Positions 13,005-25,573 are shown, numbered from the stretch's first letter. The stretch: DNA of 64,000 nt from Solen grandis (GCA_021229015.1 CM037788.1:55069145-55133144), one strand, 5' to 3'. Notes: generated by a model not told the origin, from the sequence alone. A program made the numbers and translations.

Positions 13005-15380
13005 CTACAGTAGCATATTTTTTTCCACCTGTTAACTTGACGTAGCCAGTGAATATACTGTAAGTTATGATCGTGAAGTTAAAAAATGCTACTTAAGTAA
13101 AAAATATATAAGTAGAAATTGAATTTCATTAGGACTGTCAGTACGTTAAATAAAAAAAAGTAAACGAATTTATGAGTTCAAGTATCAAAAGAAGAAATAT
13201 TCAAAAACTACATTTTCCCATAAAATAAGACAGAGATACTGTCATGAGCAGTTTAAAAGTCTTCCCAACAACCAATCAAAATAATACACGCACAGAAAGC
13301 TATTTTCCCATCGGATTTTTAATCCGAGTAACCAGTAATTTCGAAGTTTTCATCTCGATCCCAAGAACTTCGGATTAACGAGGTTCTACTGTGTATATCA
13401 CGGGGGAATATCGCGTTAACTCATTCATAACCATCACTAGTCAGCCCCTGCTTTTGGAGAAAGAGTGAACTATCCATGCATTATACATCATTCAGTAGAA
13501 TAACGACAACCGATTGTCCGAGGAACGCTAAACCCAAATAGCATGTACCGGTACATGTATACTCCGTGGAATATCTCTAAATGTCCATTCAACTACGTAA
13601 ACACTAATGAATTTCAATTATTCGAACGGTCCTCAATATGTTAGAAAATTATTTCAATGTATTATATGTAAATGATTAAATGTTATAATTTCATAACGAG
13701 TAAAGCTTCCTGTGTGAATATTTTGAACGAATGCCACTGCTGAGTTCAAATAAAATTTAGTGACATCATATCAAGAGATCATAATTATATTTTTTGTTTG
13801 GAACACATGCTAAAAATTAAAAGGAAAAGAAAACAAGCGATAGAACAAGCAAGAATTAATTAAAATAATGAGAAGAAACGAAAACGTTTATTTTCTTGAT
13901 CATTGAAATTATTTTTATTTGATGACTGATTTCACCACTCAGGAATATTATGTAGTTGTGTAATATATTTAATTACCAAGCGTGAAATACATTGAGATCT
14001 TACACTGAAAACAAACTGATGTCCTCAATATATCTTTCTTAACTAACTTCGTTTCGTGAAAACATGATGTCTGAGAGATATAAAAGAATAATAGGCCGAC
14101 ATGGTACGATTTCATAGATTTGATCTGTCAGCGTCCAATTCCTACAAGACACCGATAATGTGTACAAATTGTCGATATTAAAAAGAATAAAAGAATATCC
14201 TGAAGCCTAATATCAAATTTTCAAAATGAAATTAGGGAAGAACATCAATGCCTTATATAGGATGGGCAAACTAGGATCATTTTAAAAACAAAACGCAGGG
14301 AAAAATGATGAGATAAAATGTAAACATGATAATAAAAATCAAAACAGAGCAGATTTATCATGTTGCATATTGTGAATATTTGTCACAAATGATATATTGT
14401 TGTACTGTCACACAGAAATGAAACAACTTACATAAAATGCTACGACTTATATGAAATGACATGTGACCGACAGCTCAGAAGTTACTTCCCTTTGCGGTGT
14501 TACTTTCGACATAAGATTTGATTTGTCTTTTTTTATACTGTTAACACAATTTACGATCCCCTAACAATTCCTTGTTCACGTCTTACCATTCATTTCTAAC
14601 AGCTTGTGACAGCATATCAATAACGTGTGTTTAAATGATACATTATCTACTTCCATTTGTATCAAACCAAATATACATTACAGTCAATCATGAGTTTCAC
14701 TTATCACCATAAGCAAAATAGATTAAATCATTTATTTTCAGCACCTGGCATGATTACCACGTGATATATTGGGTGCTTATGACACGCGCGTGCAAAAAAT
14801 GGATACTGCTTGGAATTGATATGTTACCAAATATTGCGTAAGGCAATACTGCTGTAAAATTGTGTACAATATTTCATCGGTTTTTAGGTGAATCGGTATT
14901 GCCGTCTAATATTTTCTTAGAATATACTTTAAAATCACCAGATTTCGTTGATGATGAATTTCAAATACATCTGTATACACATCCATTTGGTATTAATCGA
15001 AACCTAAAATATTTCCCAACGGGAACTTGTGATATTCTAGTATTTTCCTTACAAGTATATAAATAATATCATTAAATTGCATGGGATACAAGAAGCTCGA
15101 GGATATAATAAATAAAACATGCATTGCCCTAATTTAAGATTGGATTTACATCAAAATACCCGTAAAGCATAGACAATAAAGAACAGAGAAATGTGTCAAT
15201 TGATGAATTGCTATCAATATCAATATACAAAATGTAGTATCATCGAAAGAAAAAAAAAACACTTTACATGGACAATTAATCATAGGTTTCGTGAAAACTA
15301 AAACGATACCATTAATATGAACGATGGACAAAACATTTCATGTGACCTAGTTGAGTCATTAGGGTGTTCGTCAAACGTGT
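12850..15380. other. AT-rich intergenic stretch, nothing identified
   Basis: Apart from a short (ATT)n run near 12979-13003, I see no coding signature, recognisable repeat family or RNA gene here. It lies downstream of the KCTD1/15-like gene and could include unrecognised 3' sequence of it. Confidence 0.5.
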
Positions 15381-15390
15381 ATTTAAGAGA

Positions 15391-15407
15391 CCCCCCCCCC
15401 CCCCCCA
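15391..15407. repeat. poly(C) tract
   Basis: Uninterrupted run of about 17 C after AAGAGA. Confidence 0.9.
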
Positions 15408-15507
15408 CCTCTCCTGAGAATACGGAACCAGGGCTGGAATCTTCAGCGTCGAGAGAGGACTGGGTGGGGTGTGAAAAGGAATACTATACGTAATTTACCC
15501 ACCATTA

Positions 15508-15665
15508 ACTGTGATCATGGTCCATCAGGTGAGTGTGGGAATTTTATAGTATATGCAAGCCTTTACAGACTAAGAGCAAAATAGCCTAAAACTCCAAGTC
15601 AATGGATGCTGCGTCTACACTGAAGTATTTTTAAGCATCTGAAGGACCATGATTATAAATCAATG
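15508..15665. mobile_element. small inverted-repeat element (TIR GATCATGGTCCATCAGGTG)
   Basis: The left end GTGATCATGGTCCATCAGGTG and the right end, read on the other strand, TATAATCATGGTCCTTCAGATG are imperfect terminal inverted repeats about 158 bases apart. A related GGACCATGATC end recurs at about 32850. Confidence 0.5.
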
Positions 15666-16103
15666 ATCGATGGATTACCATTAAACATTAACTTGTCAGT
15701 TCGATCGAAGATATTATAAAGATATCAAAGTGAAAAGTATTTAAACGTTTGCATTTGAAATAGATCAAATCATCACTTCTGGAAACATCTGCTTTGAAAA
15801 CAGCATTGCATGCTTTTAGTTTTGTTATGTAAATCTCTGCGACGCATTACATAGCTGTTAGTCCAATTAAATGGTCCAATTACAAGTTTAATGTGAAATA
15901 GAAGAAATCATAAAACGTACCACAAATATCTGATTGAATCATGCAAGTCAACATTTCAAGAATTGGCTTGATTAAATCATCGTATAAGTACTCTCACAGT
16001 TGCCAACTGCGTAAAAGCATATACGTGTTACTGGTTTCGCCCGCTAGCTTCATTCTTACGCCCAATTCTGATAAGCCATATTTCAGATCAAATATCCCTG
16101 ATT

Positions 16104-16109
16104 TTTATT
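16104..16109 (-). terminator. candidate poly(A) signal of the KCTD1/15-like gene
   Basis: AATAAA on the minus strand about 450 bases past the TGA. It is the first perfect hexamer I noticed downstream. A hexamer this common in AT-rich DNA proves little, and use of the alternative donor at 16576 would change the 3' end. Confidence 0.25.
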
Positions 16110-16562
16110 TAAACCATGCTCATTGTGTCAACTAAAGTACAAAGCATGTATCACTGTGTTTGAAATGCATCAAAATGTGACCTGAAATATGATTATCTAG
16201 CAAGAAATAACACATGTCGCAGTTACCAAATGAAGCGTTCTTTAAAGTTACCAAATCAAATTTATCGAGAAAATAACGTATTCAGCTAGATTAAATCAAA
16301 ATCAGCCAGCGTGGAATTTGCGGGCTAATCATGCTATAAACCGGTTCTTACTCATCTATACAGTTGAATTGAGACAAAAACTCTGTAGAACATTTTCAAT
16401 CCTGCCTAAACAGGATTTTTATATGGGCAAAACTTGCGTATCAGAGCGCTGATTAGCTACATGTAGGACAGCCGGCCTAGTGCAAAATGGATGCATACAC
16501 GAGTGGCGTCACCAACTGTATGTTGCATACACTGGAATGTTCAGATAGCGGAAGTGACGTCA

Positions 16563-17181
16563 TCACGCCGACTTACAGTGCCGCCTCACGAACAGGTACT
16601 CGTTAAACTGCTGTCCTTCCACCCCGCCTCCAGTCGAGGCCTCGATCTTGAAGTTACTGTTCAGCAGTCTTTGAAACACTTGGACTGAGTTCAGTTTACA
16701 GAACCCATTTAAAGGGAAGCGAATGACGTACCGATTGTCTAAATTAAACCCCGAGTTGCGGGAGTCCATGAGAGCAGAGCTCAGTTCCGGGAACACTTCC
16801 TCCAGTAAGAATCTTTCGGCACTTAATGAAATTCTCTCGCCAAGGTCTGGGCTCAGACTCACCGCTACACAGTCACAAAACCCCCCACTTCCGTTTCCCT
16901 TATTCTCTTCTGTGTCCATCTTCTCTCTCTTGATGCTTTTTCCCCGTCGCACTATCTCAATCTCTCGCATCATCCCGTGTAAATCAAAGTATTTCGCCTC
17001 CTCATACAGTTGTTCGTATTCCCTGAAGTTGTCTGGGACCATAAGTTTCGCGGAACGCACATAGTTGAGGATGTATCGGAACATCTTGCCGTCGCGGTCG
17101 ATAAAGTAGTGTTGCTTCAGAGTGTCCAAGACGATGGGGACATTACCGTTAAACATCCTGGCCAGTCTGGAATCCGGGAAC
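16563..17181 (-). CDS. KCTD15: KCTD1/KCTD15-like BTB protein, terminal coding exon
   Basis: This exon encodes most of a BTB/POZ adaptor of the KCTD1/KCTD15 type. In vertebrates these are nuclear proteins that repress AP-2 transcription factors and act in neural crest and ectoderm patterning; that role is family knowledge, not shown here. It opens after a pyrimidine-rich acceptor ending CAG (AG at 17183-17182). The first base completes an Arg codon split by the intron, then reads FPDSRLARMFNG, the second half of the BTB fold. The motif LKQHYFIDRDGKMFRYIL follows, then a short charged linker (KREKMDTEENKGNG). The family's C-terminal domain comes next, with the landmarks DLGERI, EEVFPE, YVIRFPLNG, LNSVQV and the Gly-rich turn STGGGVEG. 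The frame runs to TGA at 16563-16565 and gives 205 complete residues in this exon. The ATG at 17156 is internal and is not the start. Orthology to both vertebrate paralogues is likely; the symbol is a best guess. Confidence 0.93.
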
Positions 17182-17348
17182 CTGGAGAAAGCGAGAGAAC
17201 TTTATTGTATTTGTTCGTCATGTTGTAAAACCTAACCTTTATCCTATTAAGGATGACAACGTAAAATAATGCCGAATGAAAATCTGAATGGTTTTCTGGT
17301 TTTAGTAGATTTTCCAATTACCAATTTTCCACTACTTGTGCGAAAAGG

Positions 17349-17408
17349 TTTTTTTTTTTTTTTTTTTTTTTCCTGACTGTATAACTATTTCTTTGATAAA
17401 TTATTTAC

Positions 17409-17443
<35 letters not shown>
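17349..17443. repeat. poly(T) and poly(A) tracts
   Basis: About 23 T from 17349 and about 31 A from 17413, separated by 42 bases. They can fold together and sit just inside the KCTD intron. Confidence 0.9.
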
Positions 17444-17447
<4 letters not shown>

Positions 17448-19424
17448 CTTAGATGCACATTTAGTCCTATTTAGGGCCGAATGTTATAAATATCTGCAAA
17501 ATCGAACAACATATTACAGTCTGTTTGACCGTCTCTGTACGACTAGAATATGATAGTTGTCCACAATGCTTAATGTCGATTGCGATACGGACACTTATCT
17601 ATGCTTATTTTTACTTTCAAAAATAAATAATTCTAACATCATAAAGCCCTCTATATTCTCCGTTACTTCAATCCCCACCGACGCCGTATATTTTTATAAA
17701 GATATTTTTTGTTCTTCCATATTTTTGGTGAAAAAGACTTGCAAATACATAGACAAAAAAATAAATCTTCAACTGTACAGAGACAATGTTATCTCCTATG
17801 AGGAGAGTACTTTTCTCCAGAATTGAAAAATATGGAAATCTCAAAAAATGACGTGAAATAAATATTTCATATTTCAATGACCACGCGTGACATTTTTTAA
17901 TAACAGATATCCAATATACAATTTATGATATTTCTAAAATGAATGAAAAAAGAACGGATGTAATTATTGTGCGAAATCTAGAAAATGTTCCAAAATATAT
18001 ATTTGCCTGAGTCAAGCATCTGGGGTATTTTGATTGACTGCACAAAATATGCAGTTGCGGTTTCAAGACAACATGAGTTGCAACAAACATTAATCTGTTC
18101 ACCGAAATACAGACATAAAGATGAACGTGTGGTACCAAATGATAACTAGCTATCCTGAAATATTTCAAAACGGCTGACTGAAGGTGTTTATGTCATTTTT
18201 TAATTTCTTTCAGTGAATGAATGTCGAGTCGTGTTAGATATACTTGTAAACTGATATATTTATTTTAACCTTATGTTTAAAACTGAAAATGTCCTAAAGT
18301 GTGGTTCGAACTTACTCCCATCGGGTTCAGAAGTTATAAACACTAAACTGGAGTGTATATAAGTAGACTCAAGTAATATCAAAGTGATTTCTTTTAATCA
18401 AAATGTGGTTTTCAGCTTTGATATAGTGTTTTATGAGCTTTTCCCGCGGTTTTCGTATATCTGTAATTTTCGTGCTCATACTTGCTGTTTTATGATTTGC
18501 ACATTGAGTAAGTTAACGATTATTTTTCCCTCATCAAATATTTAGTAACAATTTAGTACTGCATTCGGAACACCTCGCCAATTTCTACGAAATAGACTCG
18601 ATCCTTGTATCCGAGCACCGAAAAATATGTCCGAGTAGTTACTATTGTATTTGCTCCAAAATCCATCCAGTGGAAAGGAAAAATAATTTAAAATTCAAAC
18701 AAAGCTAGAGATAGACAAACATACATACAATCAAACATAACAAATCAAAGCACTCAATACACTGAGTTACACTGTGTCGGCATAATTTGAACAAAATAGC
18801 TATACCCAGCGTTTCAACAGGGTTGAACTTTGAAGAGGCAAAGGTCATAAAACGCCAAATGACCATGACCTCCTTAATTATGCAACTTATAAATGAAATC
18901 AGGGTCATGACCCCTCACTCAAGAGAATTATGGAAAAAAATCAAAGCGCTCAAAACACTGTGAGACTGCCGGCGAGGTTTAAATGAAAAAAAAAGTAAAG
19001 ATTAAATTTTATCAATTTTACAGCGATTATGAAACAAATGTCTGACAATTAAAGGCGCAGGAAAAAAGTGTGGATGTTATATGCCTTATATGACCTTTAC
19101 CTCTATCGAGTTCAACCCTACTGAAAGGCACCTATTTCTTGTAAGTCCTTCGGACAGTCTCTCAGTGAATTGAGCACTACATATTAACCTGCAGCTCGTC
19201 AAACCCTCTTTCACTTGAGTCTCACACAACTCTAGTACGTACAGTGATTTAATTTCTATATGCATTAATGAAAGTTTCCCAACCAGTCTTCGAAATATAT
19301 TTATTTGCACCAAAGACCTATCAAACAAAGATTAAAAAAAAAAACTAATTTAAATCTCACAAAAGCATGTGACAAATTTTCCAAATCTCGCAAAGTTACG
19401 TTTTCAAATATCTCCATTTCCACT

Positions 19425-19800
19425 GAAGATATATGAAAGTAAATCGTATCTTACAAGAGAACATTACATTACCATCAACACGATACATTGTGTATTAAAA
19501 TAAGTCAAAGAATAAAAATGTTTCATTTAAAGTACCTGCATGATGATAACTATGTAAAATATGTTGTGGTTTTTTCTGCTACACTGGCTGAATTTAAATC
19601 ATAATTTTAAAGAATTTGTTCAAATAAATCAAACCGAAAATAATCCCTTGAAGTAGAGAAATGATTATTTTATAATATGGTTACATTTTACTATGTGTTT
19701 TTTCCATACGTTTTTTGAAAGTTTGCAATATTCAATGATGTGTTATGTGCCTAACCAATATTTTCCACTGGCTTTTACTGAAATCTTCTATCTCTGTTTG
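19425..19800 (+). mobile_element. repeat family K, middle and 3' portion
   Basis: Aligns by eye to the reverse complement of 48440-48080: ATGAAAGTAAATCGTATCTTAC, AGAACATTACATTACCATCA, AATAAAAATGTTTCAT, then the ATGATTATTTTATAATATGG and TTCCATACGTTTTTTGAAAG boxes. The 5' terminus is absent. Confidence 0.6.
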
Positions 19801-19975
19801 ATATGCCTTTGTTTGCACATGGCCGTATGTATAGTCAGTTATTTCAAATTTAGGTCGGACCATTAACCGTGAATGTCTAGACCAGTTGTAGACATAAATA
19901 ATTATGCGAGATCATCAAATAAACATGTAAGTACTGAATATCATTATTGGGACATGAATCATCTGGTTCCAATAA

Positions 19976-20515
19976 TGTGTGTTTGTTTGTTGAGTTAAAC
20001 GTATCGCCGACAGCATTTCAGTCATTTGGAGACTATGTCTACTTGAGGCAGAATAGTGCTGCCTTACTGCAGTATCACGCCGTAGACATGTGGCATGATA
20101 CCACACTAAGTCACATTAACCTGACACTGGACATTACCCTGTGTTGAGCGCCAAGCCAGGAACTACCTGTATCGTTTTGACGACTTTGGTATGTCGCGAT
20201 CGGGGACCGAATCCAGGACCTCAGTCTTAATAATAAGACGGCCAAGATAACATTAACCCTTTCCCTCATATAGACTCATTTTGACGCACTCAATAGGTAC
20301 CACATAAAGCCTGATCTGCAGAAAACCACAGTTAAACCTTACCAAATTTAATTATAAAATCCTCATTTCCAGACCACTGAAGAGCAGCGAACAGCATAAA
20401 ACCTGATCAGCCTGCGAGTTACTGATCTGGTTTTATGCTGTTCGCATAGGTCTTTTCATGGTTTCCTCTATGAGGGAAAGGGTTAACCAGTATAGTCTGG
20501 CAATATCGACCTGAG
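19976..20515 (-). mobile_element. SINE family A, copy 4, split by a piggyBac-like MITE
   Basis: (TTTG)n tail, GACAGCATTTCAGTCATTTG, CTGCAGTATCACGCCGTAGA, GTGGCATGATACCACACTAA and GTATGTCGCGATCGGGGACC. The tRNA-like head is cut by a MITE between CATTAA and TTAACCAGTATAG. Confidence 0.75.
20257..20482. mobile_element. piggyBac-like MITE, copy 1
   Basis: Flanked by TTAA on both sides (20253-20256 and 20483-20486). Terminal inverted repeats are CCCTTTCCCTCATA and TATGAGGGAAAGGG. Internal inverted segments GCAGCGAACAGCATAAAACC and GGTTTTATGCTGTTCGC flank GATCAGCCTGCGAGTTACTG. The TTAA target and CCCT ends are the piggyBac hallmarks. It is 226 bp with no coding capacity. Confidence 0.85.
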
Positions 20516-20607
20516 ACTGATTCTCCGTGATGTTCTTCGTTAGTTTCCGTGAATAATTACGATCCAAACATGTATTTTTATGGTTTGCAATACATTGTAC
20601 TTCAGAT

Positions 20608-20692
20608 AAGACCGGATGGCCTAATGGTAAGTACAGTGGTCTTGTAACCTTGAAGTGGTAGTTTCGAATCTTCGATACAAATTGATGTTTTT
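20608..20692 (+). mobile_element. tRNA-derived SINE head (Thr-like)
   Basis: The A box TGGCCTAATGG and the weak B box GTTTCGAATC sit at tRNA spacing, and CTTGTAA could be a Thr(TGT) anticodon loop. The acceptor stem does not pair, so this is a SINE/pseudo-tRNA rather than a working gene. Confidence 0.5.
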
Positions 20693-21033
20693 TAAATTCG
20701 TATTTCTTTTCATTTATCAAATTTCTATTCATTTTTTGCAGTTGGGGGGTGAATAATTTGTTGAATATCTGGGTGTCTATCTTATTTTAATATTTCGTAA
20801 CTTTACTAAATGTTTAATATTTCACTAACAAAGAAAGTACAGCAAGCTCTTTCATAAAAAAATGGTTCTGCTTCATTGGCTATGTTAGTGCTGTAGTCCT
20901 CTTCGGAGTCGGATGTGTTGCCGGTCAGATTGATGACTATTTTAGATTTTTCTGTTGATCTTAATTTTTTTCAAAGGTTTCTTACACGACATGTTTAGCC
21001 CAATATGCAGTCGAATAATGAATGAACTATCTA

Positions 21034-21338
21034 GACTTGACTTGACTATTTGAGTTTACCGTCGCTTCGACAGTATTTTTAGTCATATAGCACGTCCAAA
21101 GCCCTATATGCAGTCGAATAATGAATGAACTCTCTAGACTTTACTTGACTAATTACAGGTGGAAGAAGACCCCGAATGCACGGAGGCATCCGTGTAGAAC
21201 CACCGACCTACCGCAAGCCAGCTGGAAGGCTTCCTCACATGAAAATCCGAATGAACCTGCCGGGTTTCGAACCCACGCGGTGAGGGGCTGAGTGAGTGTT
21301 AAAGTCAGCGACTTTACCCTCTCGGCCACGGAGGCCCC
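21034..21338 (-). mobile_element. SINE family B, copy 1 with internal duplication
   Basis: RNA sense minus: head GGGGCCTCCGTGGCCGAGAGG (A box TGGCCGAGAGG), B box GGGTTCGAAACCC, and tail (TCAAG)n. A segment reading ATGCAGTCGAATAATGAATG occurs twice (about 21005 and 21107), showing a local duplication around the tail. No clean target duplication was found. Confidence 0.75.
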
Positions 21339-21959
21339 CATGGCATCTGATAAATAATTCATATTCGTATTGTACTGTACTGAATCAAAATGGCCATATG
21401 TTTTACTTCGGAAACTGACATTTGACGAGAAAAAATCATTACAATATTCAGATGTCTCAGGTTAATATTGCAATACTATTTATTGGGCAAAACGGTCCTA
21501 AAATTAAACAATGGTTCTAACAGTAGGATGGTTTTAAAATTGCGTGGTATTTATATAAAATAAATAAAATTTGGAGGTATTTATATTAAATAAAAAAATC
21601 TTGTTGAATTTGTAAAAGGTTTTTTTTCAGTGGGAAGGACAAAGGTGCTGGAAACCCACACAAAATGTTATATATGTATACACAATCCAGTGACAATTTA
21701 TCATTTAAAACGGTTTGGACCTCTTACGCAGTCAGCACAGACGGACACGCCTGAAGGGACATCTTAAAATTATAATGGAGAGAAAACTTCTAGCTAGCCC
21801 AGTTCGTCTTCATCAAATAACCCTCGTTGAAAAGGATTCGTCGTACAGAGTATTATCGTTTAAAAGCTTGTTAAAAAGAATTAGAAGAGACCCTCAGGGC
21901 AGAAAACACTAATTTGCCATTTCTAACCTTTTCTGTATTTTCGAATGTCATTATTTGCC

Positions 21960-22960
21960 AGTATGTTATTTGTATTATCCGTGGTTTAAGTTCCTCGTTC
22001 TATATTGCCTTAATTTGTGCATAAAGATGGCCCGCGGCAAGTTTAAGTCAATACTGCAGCTTTCCGTAGCTTCTTGAAAGGGCTTACAAAACCTAACACA
22101 GGCAAAATAGAATCTCACCAGCCGATGAATATAGCTTGCGGGTATATGAAGGCGGTGAAGAAAAACAAGCAGTGGACTTTTTTTTTAAAGAGATCAAAAA
22201 ACCCTGTTCGTTCCGACATGACATGATCAGATATTAATGCCAGTATTGATAGGGCGATTTGGCGGGTTTACAGGAAATATACAGTGCCTATATCGATAAA
22301 CTTTACCAGTGTAACGTGATCCAATTTATTTTGAGGCAATAATATTCCCTTGCATGCTAGCTAAATATTAAACGATATGAGGGGAATGCATCCGTATGTA
22401 TTAAATATGCGCGTTTGCTTTGGCCTTAGTAATTAGGCATTCCCTTCTGTTGTTCAAGAGATTTTAAAAAGAACCGCGCTCGAAGGGATAGTTTTATAAG
22501 CAGATCTACTTCATTTCCACAGTTATCTGCTGCAGAGGGTTTTCAGTGTGTGTAGATGACGAGAGGTGCCCCCGGGCTTCCGGTCGCAACTATGGCAACA
22601 GAGTAACGCAAAGAAATCGTTAATCTAATACGAGGCCGTCGGCGATCCAGTACTGGTGAAGAATATGAAACTTGCCGGCGGGGGCACGGTTCACGACCAT
22701 ATACATGTTTAAGGTTGCCGGAGATATTTACCGGCGCTAACGTTGCATAAAGCTCAACTAAGGAGGCGCATTGGGTGAAAATTAGAAAATGTTTTGATTT
22801 CTTGTTAATTTTCGAATTGAAATCGTTTTAAGACTGGTGTTGTTTACAATACCGCGTTTTTTAAACAGCATTACAACAGACGGTACTGGCATTTCGCGCT
22901 TGGCGCAACTACCCAAAGACTATGACGTCATATGCGGGAACTCTCGCCAACTTTCCCCTT
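21960..22960. other. non-repetitive GC-richer island in the KCTD intron
   Basis: Not matched to any repeat family in this window. It contains GGTGCCCCCGGGCTTCCGG, GAGGCCGTCGGCGATCCAG, CTTGCCGGCGGGGGCACGG and TTGCCGGAGATATTTACCGG, with no long open frame. A conserved intronic regulatory element is possible but undemonstrated. Confidence 0.3.
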
Positions 22961-23267
22961 CCAGCCAAACAGACAGGGTACGTAGAATGAAAGCAGAATA
23001 AAAATGGACAAATAATAGGGAGGGGGGTATATTTGCATTCCGTTCTGTCTTCTTTTGCATACCATCTGAGTTCCATTTCTTCCCAATCTTATTTTATCTT
23101 TCAAGTCAAAGAAAATAAAAATAAAATACAATTCGGTCTATAATTGCCTAAAGCAAGCCATATAGCACAGGGTTCTTGATAGTTATATTCTTTACGAATG
23201 ATAATATAGCCAGAATCTTGCAGAAACCTTGATATTAATAACAATAAATGCCTGACAATCTATCAAC

Positions 23268-23368
23268 CGTTTTTTTTTTTATTGTTTTTTTGTTGTTGTT
23301 TGTTGTTTTGTTGTTTTTTGTTGTTTGTTGTTGTTGTTGTTTTGTTTTTTTTTTTTTGGGGGGGGGGG

Positions 23369-23417
<49 letters not shown>

Positions 23418-23440
23418 GTTTTTTGTTTGTTTTTTCCCCT
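23268..23440. repeat. T/TTG-rich tract and (GT)n microsatellite
   Basis: T-rich TTG repeats, a run of G, then about 23 GT units (about 23369-23414). Open frames across it are low-complexity artefacts. Confidence 0.9.
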
Positions 23441-23529
23441 ATTTTACACTTAAATTATATCCATTATATTTCATAACGATACAATTTTCATAGGAAAAGA
23501 GATAAAATAACATTTGCATGTGGCAGACA

Positions 23530-23743
23530 AACGCAAGTGGTAGTTTAGTTTAAACTTATTTATTTTACGTCGATTGGGAAACAAGTTCTTACAACTTATA
23601 CTAATCCCTCTCGACGGTTCCTTGCTTGGACCAGTACTTTGCGCCTGGGAAGGTCATGAATAATTATTGCCTCCAACGAGGTTCGAACCAACAACCTTCG
23701 GATCCGTAATCGGATACGTTACCACTGGACCACGGCGCCCTCA
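23530..23743 (-). mobile_element. SINE family C, copy 1
   Basis: RNA sense minus: GGGCGCCGTGGTCCAGTGG (A box TGGTCCAGTGG), then GGTTGTTGGTTCGAACCTCG (B box). The body ends near GTAAAATAAATAAG with a (TAAAC)n-like tail. TAAACT repeats also lie beyond the head. Confidence 0.75.
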
Positions 23744-24234
23744 CTAAACTAAACTAAACTGTAATCAAAATTACTTATAATTTAAAAACTGTCGTCGAAT
23801 CACAATTTTGTTTATCTGCTTTATCATTATTATCAATCTATGTACTCGTGATTCGTAAACGGAGATATGCGAAGGTCTGTGGCAAACGTTAGAAAATTGA
23901 CGAAGATATGCGGAATATAAAATTTCAGGTTTTTTTGTAAACAATTGAAAGATCCTTAGTAAAAGGTTCGCTCTTATTTAAGCCTTATGGCAATGTTGAA
24001 GTCAATGAGTATGACCAGCTGAATCTCTTTAACAAATCTGTAGCACACATTTTGATTTTCTGTCCGAGGAATATACATTGCTCTTGGAAGAATAATGGGC
24101 CTTTTAAAGTTGTCATTTAGGATCAAAATTATTAAAAATTTTCCTTCGAAAAATGATTGAGAGCCTCTACATATATGCAAAAGGTCGCACGTAATCTCAT
24201 CTTTAACTGTTTAAATATCGGGATTTCTTGTCAC

Positions 24235-24515
24235 CAGTGTGACGGTACGACAGAACGATACGAGATAGCGAGATTACGATTAAACATCACGAGATCGCAA
24301 GACATCACGATATCTTGAAAATACGATATGACATCACGATCGCAAGAGAAACATAGGACATAACGAGATCGAAAACGTACGATAAGACATCATGAGACCG
24401 CAAAAGTACGATAAAACATCAATATGTCGTTAAAGTACGATATGACATCACAATGTCGTTAAAGTACGATAAGACATCACGATGTCGCAAAAGTACGATA
24501 TGACATCACGATATC
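24235..24515. repeat. minisatellite of ACGATAAGACATCACGATGTCG units
   Basis: About eight units of roughly 30-36 bases built on TACGATATGACATCACGA plus (A)TGTCGCAAAAG. Later units are more regular than early ones. It runs straight into an (ATC)n array. Related motifs appear at 30515-30600 and 30665-30692. Confidence 0.75.
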
Positions 24516-24665
24516 ATCATCATCATCATCATCTCATCATCATCATTTTAATAAGTATTTTCATCTTATCATCACCATCATCATCATCATTAGTAGTAGT
24601 ATTAGTCGTATTGGTAGTAGTAAAGTCCCCATCATCATCATCATCATCGTTACTATCATTATCAA
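24510..24665. repeat. (ATC)n microsatellite cluster
   Basis: ATC/CAT runs at about 24511-24545, 24570-24592 and 24630-24660 with TAGTAG runs between. The 149-codon open frame across it is a product of the repeat. Confidence 0.85.
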
Positions 24666-25573
24666 CCCTATGTATGACCTTTGATGCAGGTCTAGGCTCA
24701 ATGTATACAGTTCGATCGACCTGGCTACTGTTCTATAAACAGATGCCGCCGGTAGCGTACAGATGTTTATGTCGGGTGGTTCAGGTGCAAATTCATGAAT
24801 CTAAATGTCCCAGGATGAAATCCTGCCGTGGTCTGTACGAGTCTAATATGCCTCAACTGCTATTCGCTTTGATGCCAATTACTTGCTGGTGGCAAATTTT
24901 TCGTTCAAAGCAATATACACGGTTGGGCTAACAGGCGGGGAGGCTCAGTAAATTCAGCTTCGGGGTAAGAATTTCTATGAGAACAGTCATATGGTTGAAA
25001 TAAGTATATGTTGTGATTTGTTTTGAAATAACAGAAAAATACTACGTTAAAATTAAGCAGCTTTGGTATAATATTGAACATAAGATGCCATACCTGTTAA
25101 ATTTTCATTTAAATCTCTTAAAAAAATCGATGTGACATTACTTACTTTGTTCATACTGTAGACTCAGATTCTGGGGCCGTATTCAAGAACAAAATTACGA
25201 ATAATTTTGGTGATTACTTTTATTCTTTTATTCTAATAATTTCTAAAATATTTAGCTCTCAAACTTAACACTAAATATTTATCATTCCGTCCGTTTTATC
25301 AAAATTATGGAAAACTCTCTATCAGAAAAACTTTTGATATACATAACTAAACAAGAAACGCGTCAAATGACGCGAGATCAGGTTTTAAGAAACAGTGACC
25401 TTGACCTTTACCTTAATTACCGAAAAATTACTCACAACCTTGCCGTTCTAAAAAGGTACCTATCTACTAAATCTGACCAGCATAACTCACTCCTAAAAGA
25501 AGCTATTTGACGGTAACGGAAAATATGTTTTAGCAACAGTGACCTTGACCTTGATCCTATCATTCAGAAAATC

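Noticed and set aside
16723..17064. Plus-strand frame of 113 codons over the KCTD exon
   Set aside because: Antisense shadow of the well-supported minus-strand coding exon.
20608..20692. Functional tRNA-Thr gene
   Set aside because: A and B boxes exist but the acceptor stem does not pair and the B box is off consensus; it fits a SINE head.
24482..24931. 149-codon open frame starting in an (ATC)n tract
   Set aside because: The N-terminal half is His/Ile/Ser repeat translation and the rest has no motif. No splice or start context supports it.
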